A DNA stretch of 64,000 nucleotides from G965199725 sp965199725. Lineage in GTDB: Bacteria > Pseudomonadota > Gammaproteobacteria > Nitrosococcales > Methylophagaceae. The notes beneath the pieces are model-generated. The model was not told the DNA's origin and did no database searches. It worked only from the letters and a program-made list of their open reading frames with translations. The stretch is from assembly GCA_965199725.1 (NCBI GenBank), contig OZ241321.1:248001-312000 (forward strand), given 5' to 3'. Shown here piece by piece: positions 1 through 8,288 of the stretch (position 1 is the first letter of the stretch; each line of letters begins with the position of its first letter). A program made the translations under genes and the position numbers.

Positions 1-2
1 GA

Positions 3-171
3 AAACCCAGCGTTTCCTTACTTGCATCAACAGTCATTACCATATGCCTCCGTTGGCTTTTTATAGTCAAACAGCAAAGTGGGGGCAATCTGGTCGGAAT
101 TCAAGCCTTAATAGAACAATTACAAGGTAATCGTTATTTATTGACAAGTTGCCTTAGCCATGATGGTGCCT
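3..171 (+). other. possible decayed 3' end of an upstream gene
   Basis: No intact gene is visible before yaaA. One plus frame stays open from base 3 to a TAA at about 169 and ends with a protein-like tail (ALIEQLQGNRYLLTSCLSHD), overlapping the yaaA stop on the other strand. The other two frames also give short protein-like stretches. This could be the frameshifted end of a gene lying mostly outside the window, or chance. I do not recognise a family. Confidence 0.2.
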
Positions 172-927
172 AATAAATACCCACTCATTGGTGTTTGACA
201 TCTGTGGACTAAATTGATAACCATCACTATCAAATGCTTTAAGTTGTTCAGGTGTATGCAGTTCATTATCAATCATATATCGACTCATCAAACCACGCGC
301 TTTTTTAGCATAAAAGCTGATTATTTTATACTGACCGTTTTTCCAATCCTTAAACACTGGTGTGATAATTCTGGCATTTAGCTTATCCACATGCAATGCT
401 TTGAAATATTCATGGGAAGCAAGATTAATCAACACGCCATCCTCTAAAGCAGGTGTTGACTCAATAGCCAGCGTCAACCTTTCGCCCCAAAAATCATATA
501 GATTATTGCCACGGGATGTTTTTAGCCTAGTGGCCATTTCTAAGCGGTAAGGCTGTATCAAGTCAAGCGGCTTAAGTACACCATACAGACCAGATAAAAT
601 ACGTATATGTCGCTGACAAAACATCAGCCCCCCTTCATCAAACATCTCTGCGTTAAGCCCGGTATATACATCACCCTTAAACGCCAGCACAGCTTGTTTT
701 GCATTATCTGAATCAAACGGCAGATGCCAAGATAAATATCGTATCAGATTTAACCCTGCCAGCTCATCACTTATCTTCATCAACCTTGCAATATCAGTAA
801 CCGACAGTTTTTTAAGTACCTTGATAAGTAGCGCTGATTGATCTAAGTAATCAGGCTGGCTAAACAGATCAGTAATAGGCGGCGTATCAAAATCTACTTT
901 TTTAGCAGGGGAAACAATCGCAAGCAT
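154..927 (-). CDS. yaaA: YaaA, peroxide-stress protein (DUF328/UPF0246)
   Basis: The protein has 257 residues, essentially the length of E. coli YaaA (258), and lines up with it from end to end. Both share the start MLxxxSPAKxxD, the FKGDVYTGL segment near residue 83, LSGLYGVL near 112, PYRLEM, and the basic SFYAKKARGLMSR block in the last third. In E. coli YaaA is an OxyR-controlled cytosolic protein that limits intracellular free iron and DNA damage under hydrogen peroxide; that role is known for the family and transferred here by similarity. It has an ATG start and stands alone, with the DUF4389 gene 18 bases upstream on the same strand. I see no OxyR site. Confidence 0.93.
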   Translation of the reverse strand: MLAIVSPAKKVDFDTPPITDLFSQPDYLDQSALLIKVLKKLSVTDIARLMKISDELAGLNLIRYLSWHLPFDSDNAKQAVLAFKGDVYTGLNAEMFDEGGLMFCQRHIRILSGLYGVLKPLDLIQPYRLEMATRLKTSRGNNLYDFWGERLTLAIESTPALEDGVLINLASHEYFKALHVDKLNARIITPVFKDWKNGQYKIISFYAKKARGLMSRYMIDNELHTPEQLKAFDSDGYQFSPQMSNTNEWVFIRHHHG

Positions 928-945
928 TGGTGGATTAAAGATGTC

Positions 946-1323
946 TTATTGGTCTATTTTTTTCGGTTCAATATCAGCTACAACTTCATGCTCATCTTTG
1001 CCATATGCCGTATTTTCTACAATGACTGCTGGCTTTTCTAGCTCTCCCCAAGGGCTGAAAGGGAACGGTTTACGATCATCGTTATAGGTTAAAAACAACA
1101 AAATTTGATTGATATAACGAGTCAGATCAGCAGTTGCTCTAGTTATGTTTCCATTAGCTGATCCTGATATCAATACAAACAACACCTGGATAAAAACCAA
1201 TAATCCTGCCACAACTATAGTACTGTATAAAAGAATCAAGAACAGCGTCATGTAAACAAGGCGAATCCATTGCCTAGGGCTTTTAAGATTAGCTTTTAAT
1301 TGTTGTCCGTTCAGTTGATTCAT
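946..1323 (-). CDS. DUF4389 small inner-membrane protein
   Basis: The protein has 125 residues from the ATG at 1323. The frame is open 20 codons further to 1383, but the internal Met begins the usual MNxLNxxxLKxNLKSPxxW pattern of DUF4389 proteins. A long hydrophobic segment (about residues 24-55) forms the membrane part. It is followed by the family's signature TRYINQILLFLTYNDDRKPFPF near the C-terminus and a short acidic cytosolic tail. The function of the family is unknown. It is transcribed with yaaA, 18 bases downstream, and away from tRNA-Ser. The family call is confident; any biochemical role would be a guess. Confidence 0.8.
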   Translation of the reverse strand: MNQLNGQQLKANLKSPRQWIRLVYMTLFLILLYSTIVVAGLLVFIQVLFVLISGSANGNITRATADLTRYINQILLFLTYNDDRKPFPFSPWGELEKPAVIVENTAYGKDEHEVVADIEPKKIDQ

Positions 1324-1458
1324 ACTATCTACCCGAGTAATTATCCTACAATTGCCAAGCGGATTATAACAGCGTTTTTTCATTGCTGTAATTTTAGTTG
1401 TATCGTCCTATGTAGCACGTTTATAATTAGGGGTCTTTTACTTACCCTACAATATACC

Positions 1459-1544
1459 GGAGAGCTGACCGAGCGGCTTAAGGTGCACGCCTGGAAAGCG
1501 TGTATAGGTTACCCCTATCGAGGGTTCGAATCCCTCGCTCTCCG
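1459..1544 (+). tRNA. serX: tRNA-Ser (GGA anticodon)
   Basis: A cloverleaf folds by hand. The acceptor arms GGAGAGC (1459-1465) and GCTCTCC (1537-1543) pair fully, with discriminator G at 1544. The anticodon loop is CTGGAAA, giving anticodon GGA. A long extra arm is present, as expected for class II tRNA-Ser, and the T loop reads GGTTCGAATCC. The 3' CCA is not encoded: the next bases are TCA, so it must be added after transcription. Confidence 0.96.
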
Positions 1545-1592
1545 TCATTTAACTTAGAAACGAGCTTTTATATGCCCCAGATGACATAGCCT

Positions 1593-1619
1593 CAAAAGCC
1601 TAGCATTTGCAGGTTTTTT
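1593..1619 (+). terminator. probable terminator after tRNA-Ser
   Basis: AAAGCCT and AGGTTTT can pair, with one G-U, around a nine-base loop, and the second arm runs into a T tract. The stem is weak and AT-rich but correctly placed about 50 bases past the tRNA. Confidence 0.35.
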
Positions 1620-1833
1620 GCTGTTTGCAATTGAATTCGTCTCTATAAAAACATCCCGTTTTTCTCTAATTTTCCCCTACGTATGTTATACTTTTCCTGA
1701 AAAAAGCGTACTCGGAAAAGCGAAGTACACCGTTTTTAGTCATAGTAAATCAAGACGTTGACAATTGACCAGTTCCCAACAGCTAATCTATGCCTGCCAT
1801 TGTTACTTATCTCCATCAGAAATTTTTCTATAT

Positions 1834-2583
1834 TTATAAGCGTAAGCGTGGAATACACTTAAAATACAGGGATGAAGGTAAAACTCTTAGTAATTTTATA
1901 AGCAATGTAAAACATTTTGGAAAGTGGATTTCAAAACGCTTACTTTGCAGGCCGCGTGCGATAATATTAGCCGCCTTTTCTGGCTCAATCATCATTGGCA
2001 TATTAAAATTATTCTTATTGGTTAAAGGTGTGCGCACAAAACCCGGATTGATAATTTTAATATCAAGTTCGCGCTCTTCAGCACATAGGCTCTCAGCAAG
2101 GTTAATCAGCGCTGCTTTTGTTGCACTGTAGGGCTGTCCATTTGGCAGGCCGCGATAACCAGCAACAGAGCCGCATAAAGCAAGTTGTCCATAGCCTTGT
2201 TGCTTTAATATTGGTAAAACAGTATGAACAGTATTAAAGGCACCATTTAAGTTAATATTAACCATCTGGTGAGCAGCCTTTATATCCATATTTTTCAACA
2301 GAACAGGATGATAAATGGCCGCCATAAATATAACACTATCAAGTCGCAGGAAAGTATCTTGAACCGTTTTTGCTGCTATTGCAAAAGCCTGTATATCTGT
2401 AATATCAAGTTTAAGCACTGTATGCCCACCGCCAAGCGCATCATTAAGTGTGTTTAATTTATCTTCACGACGAGCAGAAAGCACTAACGTAGCACCCTGC
2501 TTAGCTAATTCTACAGCCAGCGCATGACCAATGCCGCTACTAGCACCAATGATCCAGATATATTTACCTGCATAAGCGCCCAT
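1834..2583 (-). CDS. short-chain dehydrogenase/reductase, last gene of the lipid operon
   Basis: A 249-residue classical SDR. The Rossmann glycine motif GASSGIG is at residues 13-19, the structural NxN-like segment near 109-113, and the catalytic triad is Ser139, Tyr152 and Lys156 in the YSATK context. It should be a cytosolic NAD(P)(H)-dependent oxidoreductase. The substrate cannot be read from sequence; its position as the last gene of a seven-gene operon with a fatty-acid methyltransferase and an FAD oxidoreductase suggests a lipid or fatty-acyl substrate (inference). The start at 2583 lies 13 bases after the DUF3833 stop. The C-terminus is basic and short. Confidence 0.88.
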   Translation of the reverse strand: MGAYAGKYIWIIGASSGIGHALAVELAKQGATLVLSARREDKLNTLNDALGGGHTVLKLDITDIQAFAIAAKTVQDTFLRLDSVIFMAAIYHPVLLKNMDIKAAHQMVNINLNGAFNTVHTVLPILKQQGYGQLALCGSVAGYRGLPNGQPYSATKAALINLAESLCAEERELDIKIINPGFVRTPLTNKNNFNMPMMIEPEKAANIIARGLQSKRFEIHFPKCFTLLIKLLRVLPSSLYFKCIPRLRL

Positions 2584-2596
2584 GTCCCGTTTTTAG

Positions 2597-3136
2597 TTAC
2601 TTACCTTGTTTTTGCATGAACAGTGTTAATTCAGCCACTGTGATGCCAAATTTCTTTAAATAGGAGCGGTTAATTAAAACGCCGTCATTCATCAAAAACA
2701 TCCAGTCATCAAATGTTAGCCTATAGCTTGTATCGCCCACAACAATATCCATTTGATAAGCCCAACGCATGGCACCGCCTTTAATGATGCCATTGGCTTT
2801 ATCAAGGATGTCACCGGCTGTTCCTTGATATTGATTTTCAGCAATCTTTTTAATCGTCCAGATCCGCTCCTGGATTTCACCGTCATAATATTGAAACTCT
2901 TCTTTTAAAGTACCAGTATTACCTTCCCATGTACCATTCATCGTAACATCAAAACGCCGCGTGACCCGGCCTTTGCGATCTTGTACCAGTCCCCAAGCCC
3001 TGATTGAGCCGGTGAAATATTCCTGCAAATCAAGCTTTGGTTCCGAGTCTTTATAATAATCAAGCTTCGGACCACTTACGCAGGCGCTAAGAAATGTGAG
3101 TAAGCTCATGATTAGCGCCCCTGTTAAAATTTTCAT
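2597..3136 (-). CDS. DUF3833 lipoprotein
   Basis: The protein has 179 residues. The start is the ATG at 3136 because a near-perfect Shine-Dalgarno (AAGGAGGT) lies five bases before it; an in-frame ATG five codons upstream falls before that site. Residues 1-19 are a lipoprotein signal ending in the lipobox LSAC, so Cys19 should be acylated. The rest matches DUF3833: MNGTWEGNTGTL, GGAMRWAYQM, the TFDDWMFLMNDGVLINRS block and a C-terminal FGITVAELTLF. The function of the family is unknown, although it co-occurs with Cfa-like methyltransferases and DUF1365 proteins. The preceding MFS frame overlaps this gene by 50 bases, an unusually long overlap for a real gene pair. Confidence 0.85.
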   Translation of the reverse strand: MKILTGALIMSLLTFLSACVSGPKLDYYKDSEPKLDLQEYFTGSIRAWGLVQDRKGRVTRRFDVTMNGTWEGNTGTLKEEFQYYDGEIQERIWTIKKIAENQYQGTAGDILDKANGIIKGGAMRWAYQMDIVVGDTSYRLTFDDWMFLMNDGVLINRSYLKKFGITVAELTLFMQKQGK

Positions 3137-4409
3137 ATCTACCTCCTTCATGTTTTACTAAATGCCACAAAAAATATGCAGCAATAAGTTTAATCACGCA
3201 AGGCGCAAGTGCATAAAGTGTGATCAGTGCTTGCATTGCGCCGGGCGAGTTTTGTGTCCCGGGCACAAAACCAAGATAGCCAAGAATGCTCAAAGATATG
3301 CCGCTGGCAAATGCAAGCGCCATTTTAGGGATAAATGCGATCAGCGCATAATATTGCGTAGCCTCACTTTCTGTTTTTTGCCAGGTCACCCTGTCAGCTA
3401 AAATAGATGGCGGCAAAGCTAGATCTGCACCCAGTGCCATACCCGATAATACGCAGATAATACCGTAAGCAACACTATCTCCTGATTCAAGAAAAAAAGC
3501 CCAGATAAACGTGAAAACAGCAAGCAGCATAGCGGTAAGCCATGCCTGCTCCTTGCCAATCTTATCAGCCAACTTAACCCACACTGCCATCAGCAGCGCA
3601 CCAGCAACAAAATACAATAATAAAAACAGACCAGAGAGATTTTCAGCACCTAGGTAATCACGAATGAAAAACAGCACTATCACGCCAGGCATAGCCGCTG
3701 CCAGATGCGTCAGGAAACAAACGACAAAAAAATGCCGATCCGGACCAATAAGGATAGGCAGAAAAGATAGCGCCTTTTTGTTATTTATTTTGGTGATTTT
3801 ATGCTCTGGTAAAGTGTGGTTCATAAAATAGGCGAACATGATAAAACTAACCACCATAATAACCGCGAATACCCAAAAAAGAATACGGAACGCTTCTTCT
3901 GCTGATTTAAAACTCTGCAAGGCGGCAGGTAAGATAGATGCAATCAACAAGCCCACCAATGCAAAAGCTTCGCGCCATGCAGAGATGCAGGTACGCTGCC
4001 GAGGTTCATCACGCCAAAAACCACCAATCATATTCAGATTAATGGTCACAATACTAAAACCTGTTGTGGCAAAAATCATTGAAAAGATAAACCATACAGT
4101 AGCCGAAACACCGAATTGTGGGCCATAAAATACAGCCATCATGCCTGTCACCAAAAAAGCTGCGCCACCTGCGACAATATTGAAACGGCTCGGCGCATAT
4201 TTATCAGACAGATAGCCGATTACAGGGTCTTGGATGGCGTCAAACATTCTGATAAATAGCAAAACAATGCCAATCAAGCCAATGCTTAAGCCCAAATCAT
4301 GCGTGTAAAAATCAGGGGCATGAATATAAAGCGGCAGTCCAGCGAATGCTAAAGGTAGAGCCAGGAAGCTATATTGAAAAAGCGATAATCTGGAAGGCAA
4401 TGTGCTCAC
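3087..4409 (-). CDS. MFS carrier of the GPH (sugar:cation symporter-like) type
   Basis: A 440-residue membrane protein with about twelve hydrophobic segments. Between the second and third segments it carries the GPH/MFS_2 motif RMFDAIQDPVIGYLSDK, matching the (D)xxxDPxxGxxxD pattern of melibiose-type symporters. The start codon is GTG, overlapping the stop of the chalcone-isomerase-like gene (GTGA). Family members usually move sugars with H+ or Na+, but copies inside Cfa/DUF1365/DUF3833 operons are not characterised, so a role in lipid or lipid-precursor movement is only inferred. Its 3' end overlaps the DUF3833 gene by 50 bases, implying coupled translation. Confidence 0.85.
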   Translation of the reverse strand: MSTLPSRLSLFQYSFLALPLAFAGLPLYIHAPDFYTHDLGLSIGLIGIVLLFIRMFDAIQDPVIGYLSDKYAPSRFNIVAGGAAFLVTGMMAVFYGPQFGVSATVWFIFSMIFATTGFSIVTINLNMIGGFWRDEPRQRTCISAWREAFALVGLLIASILPAALQSFKSAEEAFRILFWVFAVIMVVSFIMFAYFMNHTLPEHKITKINNKKALSFLPILIGPDRHFFVVCFLTHLAAAMPGVIVLFFIRDYLGAENLSGLFLLLYFVAGALLMAVWVKLADKIGKEQAWLTAMLLAVFTFIWAFFLESGDSVAYGIICVLSGMALGADLALPPSILADRVTWQKTESEATQYYALIAFIPKMALAFASGISLSILGYLGFVPGTQNSPGAMQALITLYALAPCVIKLIAAYFLWHLVKHEGGRYENFNRGANHELTHIS

Positions 4410-4939
4410 AATACACCTAAAAGTTTACGGCGCAGATCAGGGGCGCTGGTTTTTTCATTCAGCCATATACCGAAAAATACGTGGCTAAACTGTGGGTCTT
4501 TGATCCGACCGATTTCAGCGTTATTTTTGTAAAATACAACCTCACCTGCCTCAGTATTGATGCCAGTCAGGGCGATACCTTTGTCAACATCAGGGAAAAT
4601 TTCGCGCATTTTTGCATGCCATGCAGCGAGTTTGACTTTATCAGTAAAACCCTGCTTACGCATTTCCTCAGCGGAGCGGTCTGCAATTTTCTTACCATCA
4701 AGACTTCTGAGATAAGAAAGCTTGAGCGCAAAAGGCTTATCTTGCTGCCATATGCCTTGGGGTGCATATAGCGTAATATCATAGATATTCCAAAAAATAT
4801 AAGTCATGCGCGCCTCGCCGACTTTTTTTGCTGCTGGAACATAAGTATCAATCTGCTCAAGTGCATAAGCAGACATAGTAGCTAAAGGGACGAAAGCATA
4901 AGCGATAAAGGCAAAGCTGCTGAATACCTTTTTAAGCAT
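4406..4939 (-). CDS. secreted chalcone-isomerase-like protein (Chalcone_3 family)
   Basis: The protein has 177 residues. An N-terminal signal peptide (about 1-26, basic MLKK, hydrophobic core, ending near SAYA) directs it to the periplasm. The mature part begins EQIDTYVPAAKKVGEARMTY and continues with FWNIYDITLYAPQG and LSYLRSLDGKKIA, typical of bacterial chalcone-isomerase-like proteins. These share the fatty-acid-binding fold of plant chalcone isomerase but are not flavonoid enzymes; ligand binding, perhaps a lipid, is the likely role. It overlaps cfa by eight bases upstream and the MFS gene by four downstream, so it is inside the operon. Confidence 0.82.
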   Translation of the reverse strand: MLKKVFSSFAFIAYAFVPLATMSAYALEQIDTYVPAAKKVGEARMTYIFWNIYDITLYAPQGIWQQDKPFALKLSYLRSLDGKKIADRSAEEMRKQGFTDKVKLAAWHAKMREIFPDVDKGIALTGINTEAGEVVFYKNNAEIGRIKDPQFSHVFFGIWLNEKTSAPDLRRKLLGVL

Positions 4940-6092
4940 GGGATAGTGCTACCTGCATGACATCTGTACGCCCAGTTTTAAACCCTGCGATACAAGCGGC
5001 AAGATAAAAACGCCACAAACGAATAAAACTATCATCAAAACCAAGAGCTTTGACTTGGTTACGTTCTTTATCAAAGCATGTAAGCCAATGTTCTAATGTG
5101 CGGACATAATGTTGAGCAAAGCAAAATTCATTGCCCAATTTAAGACCTGCCTGATTAACCTCCTGTCTAAAGCGTAATAGGCTAGGAAGCATGCCACCAG
5201 GGAAAATATAGCTTCTGATAAAGTCACCACTCCGTCGATAGCGGACGAAGTGCCTATCATTAATGGTAATGGTTTGAATAACAGCTTTACCATTTTTGCT
5301 TAAAAGAGAGCCAATTTTACGAAAATAAGTTTGCCAATAACGCTCACCAACAGCTTCAAACATTTCAATAGAGACGATATTATCAAATTTTCCTTGCTGA
5401 TGGCGGTAATCTTCCAGCGCGATATTGGCCGTTGATGCTAATCGCTTGCACGCATAATCATGCTGTTTTTCAGAGATCGTTATGCCTTTAATACCAAAGT
5501 CTCCACGTGTTTGCACGCGCTCGATAAACCCGCCCCAACCGCAACCTATTTCCAGCAGGCTGCCCGAACTCTGCTCCAAACAATCAAGGATACGGTCATA
5601 TTTATTATATTGAGCTTTTTCAAGTGACTCATGCTCACCTTTAAAAATAGCGGCTGAATAAGTCATAGATGGATCAAGCCATAATTTATAAAAATTATTG
5701 CCAAGATCATAATGGGCATGAATATTCTTTTTGCTACCCTTTAGGGAGTTAAGGCGTAGAAAATAAGAAAACATTGACAGTAGGCATGAAAACTTATTAC
5801 CGGTGAAAAAACGATCAAGCGTATCCCCATTAACCAACGCTAATGTTACCAGTGCAGTTAAATTGTTTGTTTCCCAATTACCGGCACAGTAATCTTCAGC
5901 AAAACCAATGTCACCCTTGTTTAGCATATTGGTTATCACGCGCCAATCACGCAACTCTATTACAACAGCTTCTCCATGAGTTTTGCCTGTAAAAATGTGG
6001 GTTTTTCCATCTGGCGTTATCAATGTCAACATTCCTGAATCCAGATTATCCAGTGACTCAAGCAATCTGTTTAATGCGCGTTGTCTAATCAT
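4932..6092 (-). CDS. cfa: cyclopropane-fatty-acyl-phospholipid synthase-like methyltransferase
   Basis: A 386-residue member of the CFA synthase family (mycolic/CFA methyltransferases). The SAM-binding motif LLEIGCGWGG is at about residues 179-188, preceded by the family's NIHAHYDLGNNFYKLWLD and followed by GITISEKQHDYA, VSIEMFEAVGERYW and FIRSYIFPGGMLPS. The reaction expected from the family is transfer of a methylene or methyl from SAM to an unsaturated phospholipid acyl chain at the inner membrane. The neighbours (FAD oxidoreductase, DUF1365) are the partners seen with methylated or furan fatty-acid synthesis rather than with the stand-alone E. coli cfa, so the product may not be a simple cyclopropane (inference). 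Confidence 0.92.
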   Translation of the reverse strand: MIRQRALNRLLESLDNLDSGMLTLITPDGKTHIFTGKTHGEAVVIELRDWRVITNMLNKGDIGFAEDYCAGNWETNNLTALVTLALVNGDTLDRFFTGNKFSCLLSMFSYFLRLNSLKGSKKNIHAHYDLGNNFYKLWLDPSMTYSAAIFKGEHESLEKAQYNKYDRILDCLEQSSGSLLEIGCGWGGFIERVQTRGDFGIKGITISEKQHDYACKRLASTANIALEDYRHQQGKFDNIVSIEMFEAVGERYWQTYFRKIGSLLSKNGKAVIQTITINDRHFVRYRRSGDFIRSYIFPGGMLPSLLRFRQEVNQAGLKLGNEFCFAQHYVRTLEHWLTCFDKERNQVKALGFDDSFIRLWRFYLAACIAGFKTGRTDVMQVALSHA

Positions 6093-6135
6093 GTTTTCAT
6101 CTTACTATTGTTATCTGTCATCTGTATTACAAAAA

Positions 6136-6918
6136 TTATATTTTTGTAAGCTTATCTGTAGCACTTATATGCTGAGAATTTTGCTGCGGTTTGGATATAT
6201 ATTTTATGCCCTTAGTCAATAGCTTCAAAGCCTGCCAGTGAATAAGGATAATGGCTTTAAATGTGATCAACGGATGGGTCCAAAACGCTTTTCTAAGCGT
6301 TAATGGATTCATAAGTTCAAACCCACCTATCAATGATGTAACAAGCTGTTTGTTACCTTCACTGTCAAAGAAATTAATCCATACCCCAAATTTTTCAGCA
6401 CCTATATCAAAGCGAAACTGGTAATGTCCTTCACGTTTTAGTAAAGGAGAGACATGAAAGTGCTTTTTTCCACTTAATATATTACGGGCACTGATAGGGC
6501 TATGGTCTTCATGTGCGCAGACATAGGTATGACGTTCCCCAAATGTATTATGCACTTCGCATAGCACGGCACATATATTGTCCTCTTTATCATGACATAA
6601 CCAGAAACTAACAGGATTAAAAACATAACCTAGAACGCGGGGCATACAAATAAGCGTAATGTCACCATCGGCTTTTTTGATGTTGTAATCAATTAAAATA
6701 CCACGCGCCCAGTCTTCTAAGCAGGTGCCATCGCATCTGCCATGATCGCGATCATAAAAGCTCAAAGGCGCAAAGCGGTTATAGGCAATTGGCAGAGTGT
6801 TTATTTTTGCAAGCGGAATTGCGAGATAGTAGATAGCATAAGTGAAACTGTTAGGTTTGGGGGAAAGACGCCCGTGCATGACTTTACCAAAAAGAAGTTG
6901 AGGCGCTGCTAGTGCCAC
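6136..6918 (-). CDS. DUF1365 family protein
   Basis: The protein has 260 residues. Family marks include the opening LLFGKVMHGRLSPKPNSFTY, FYDRDHG, the central PRVLGYVFNPVSFWLCHD and VCEVHNTFGERHTYV, HFHVSPL and a C-terminal RKAFWTHPLITFKAI. DUF1365 is unassigned, but across proteobacteria it sits between an FAD oxidoreductase and a Cfa-like methyltransferase, as here. The start overlaps the end of the FAD gene by ten bases; 43 bases separate it from cfa. A role with these two enzymes in modifying phospholipid acyl chains is likely, but the reaction is not known to me. Confidence 0.88.
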   Translation of the reverse strand: MALAAPQLLFGKVMHGRLSPKPNSFTYAIYYLAIPLAKINTLPIAYNRFAPLSFYDRDHGRCDGTCLEDWARGILIDYNIKKADGDITLICMPRVLGYVFNPVSFWLCHDKEDNICAVLCEVHNTFGERHTYVCAHEDHSPISARNILSGKKHFHVSPLLKREGHYQFRFDIGAEKFGVWINFFDSEGNKQLVTSLIGGFELMNPLTLRKAFWTHPLITFKAIILIHWQALKLLTKGIKYISKPQQNSQHISATDKLTKI

Positions 6919-8153
6919 GGGATATTGACTCCCATTGCTTTAGCAATACTCACGGCACTAAGAAGACCGTCTTCATGAAAGCCATAACGCTGATATGCAC
7001 CGCAAAACCAAAGATTATTTTTACCCTGAATAGTTTGGATATGCCCCTGCGCCTTGATAGCTTTGAAATCGAAGACAGGATGAGAGAATGTATGTTCATC
7101 AAGGATCAAATCCTCTTGTGGCCTGCGACTAGGGTTGAGCGTGATGATAATTGGATAGTCCTTATCAAGGCCTTGTAAATTATTCATCCAATAACTTAAA
7201 GATACCGCCTGTTTTTGATATTCTTTGCCTTCAGAAAGGTAAACCCAACTTGCCCAACATTTCTTTTCATGTGGCATAAAACTTAAATCACTGTGGACGA
7301 TGATTTGATTATCCTGATAATCAAATTGCCCAATCACTTCTTGATAGGGTGCTGGGTCATCTATTATTGTCAACGCTTCATCAGCATGGCAAGCGAAGAT
7401 GACCTGATCGTATATTTCTGTACATCCTGCCTCATCCAAAACAGCTATTTTGTTATAATAAGGATTGACTTTGCTGACACCCAAACCTAGTTTAACTTTT
7501 TCCTTAAAACGGTTTGTAAGGCGTGCCACATATTCCCTACTACCGCCGGTTACAGTATACCATTGTGGGCGGTTATTAATGCTGAGTAGGCCGTGATTTT
7601 TGAAAAATTGCAGGAATGTTCGTGCCGGGAATTTCATTATAGTATCAATCGGGCAGCTCCAAATCGCCGCACCCATTGCCAGCAGGTAGTAACGCCGAAA
7701 CCACTCCCCCATATTAAGCTGATCAAGGCATGCCTGCAAGGTGATATTAGCATCTTGTTTAATGTAGGCTGGTGCCCTTTTATTGAACTGCAAAATATCA
7801 GCGAGCATACCGTAATAATCAGGGCGCAGCCAATTTCTTTTTTGAGTAAACATTGCGCTAGAACTATACTCCAGCCAGCCATTGCCAATACTGACCCCAA
7901 ACGACATATCACTTTTTTGATAAGGTATGTCTAATGCCTTAAATAGTCCCATCAAATTAGGATAATTCCAGTTATTGAAAACAATAAAGCCAGTATCAAC
8001 TGGTGTATGTTTATTCCCCGTAGGCACTTCAATTGTACGGCTATGTCCACCGAGATAAGTGTTTTTCTCATAAACGGTAATATTGTAATGAGGTGCCAGC
8101 AGATAGGCTATGCCCAGACCAGAAATACCAGTACCGATAATTGCAATCTTCAT
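6909..8153 (-). CDS. FAD-dependent amine-oxidase-type oxidoreductase, first gene of the lipid operon
   Basis: The protein has 414 residues from the ATG at 8153, chosen because GGAAGA lies about seven bases upstream and the FAD motif then starts at the N-terminus (MKIAIIGTGISGLG, GxGxxG at 7-12). A TTG seven codons earlier is less likely. Further FAD-site features are YEKNTYLGGHSRT, DTGFIVFNNWNYP and a C-terminal NLWFCGAYQRYGFHEDGLLSA. The family is NAD/FAD-binding, amine-oxidase-like, and is regularly paired with DUF1365 and Cfa-like genes. It could desaturate or otherwise oxidise a methylated acyl chain (inference). It is the first gene of the seven-gene minus-strand operon. Confidence 0.88.
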   Translation of the reverse strand: MKIAIIGTGISGLGIAYLLAPHYNITVYEKNTYLGGHSRTIEVPTGNKHTPVDTGFIVFNNWNYPNLMGLFKALDIPYQKSDMSFGVSIGNGWLEYSSSAMFTQKRNWLRPDYYGMLADILQFNKRAPAYIKQDANITLQACLDQLNMGEWFRRYYLLAMGAAIWSCPIDTIMKFPARTFLQFFKNHGLLSINNRPQWYTVTGGSREYVARLTNRFKEKVKLGLGVSKVNPYYNKIAVLDEAGCTEIYDQVIFACHADEALTIIDDPAPYQEVIGQFDYQDNQIIVHSDLSFMPHEKKCWASWVYLSEGKEYQKQAVSLSYWMNNLQGLDKDYPIIITLNPSRRPQEDLILDEHTFSHPVFDFKAIKAQGHIQTIQGKNNLWFCGAYQRYGFHEDGLLSAVSIAKAMGVNIPWH

Positions 8154-8204
8154 ATTTATCTTCCGCACCTGCAAAAAACTTTATAAGTATTGGCTAATGT
8201 TTTA

Positions 8205-8234
8205 AGTATATGCCGTTTTCAAACAACGCTACAA
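8205..8234 (-). promoter_or_regulatory. possible sigma-70-type promoter of the lipid operon
   Basis: On the minus strand TTGTAG (8229-8234) and TATACT (8205-8210) are 18 bases apart and lie about 50 bases before the FAD-oxidoreductase start. In some relatives this operon is driven by an RpoE/ChrR pair; no such genes or clear ECF-type site are present here. The assignment is weak. Confidence 0.3.
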
Positions 8235-8288
8235 AAAGCAAAAGTAGCAAAGCAGCCAAAATAATCAAAGATAATGTTTTAATTTAAC

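Noticed and set aside
1790..2131. Plus-strand 113-codon frame over the SDR gene
   Set aside because: It is antisense to the conserved SDR C-terminus with no family features.
7637..7934. Frames of about 90-113 codons on both strands inside the FAD-oxidoreductase gene
   Set aside because: They lie wholly within a well-conserved gene, lack ribosome sites and resemble no family; they are shadows of the real frame.
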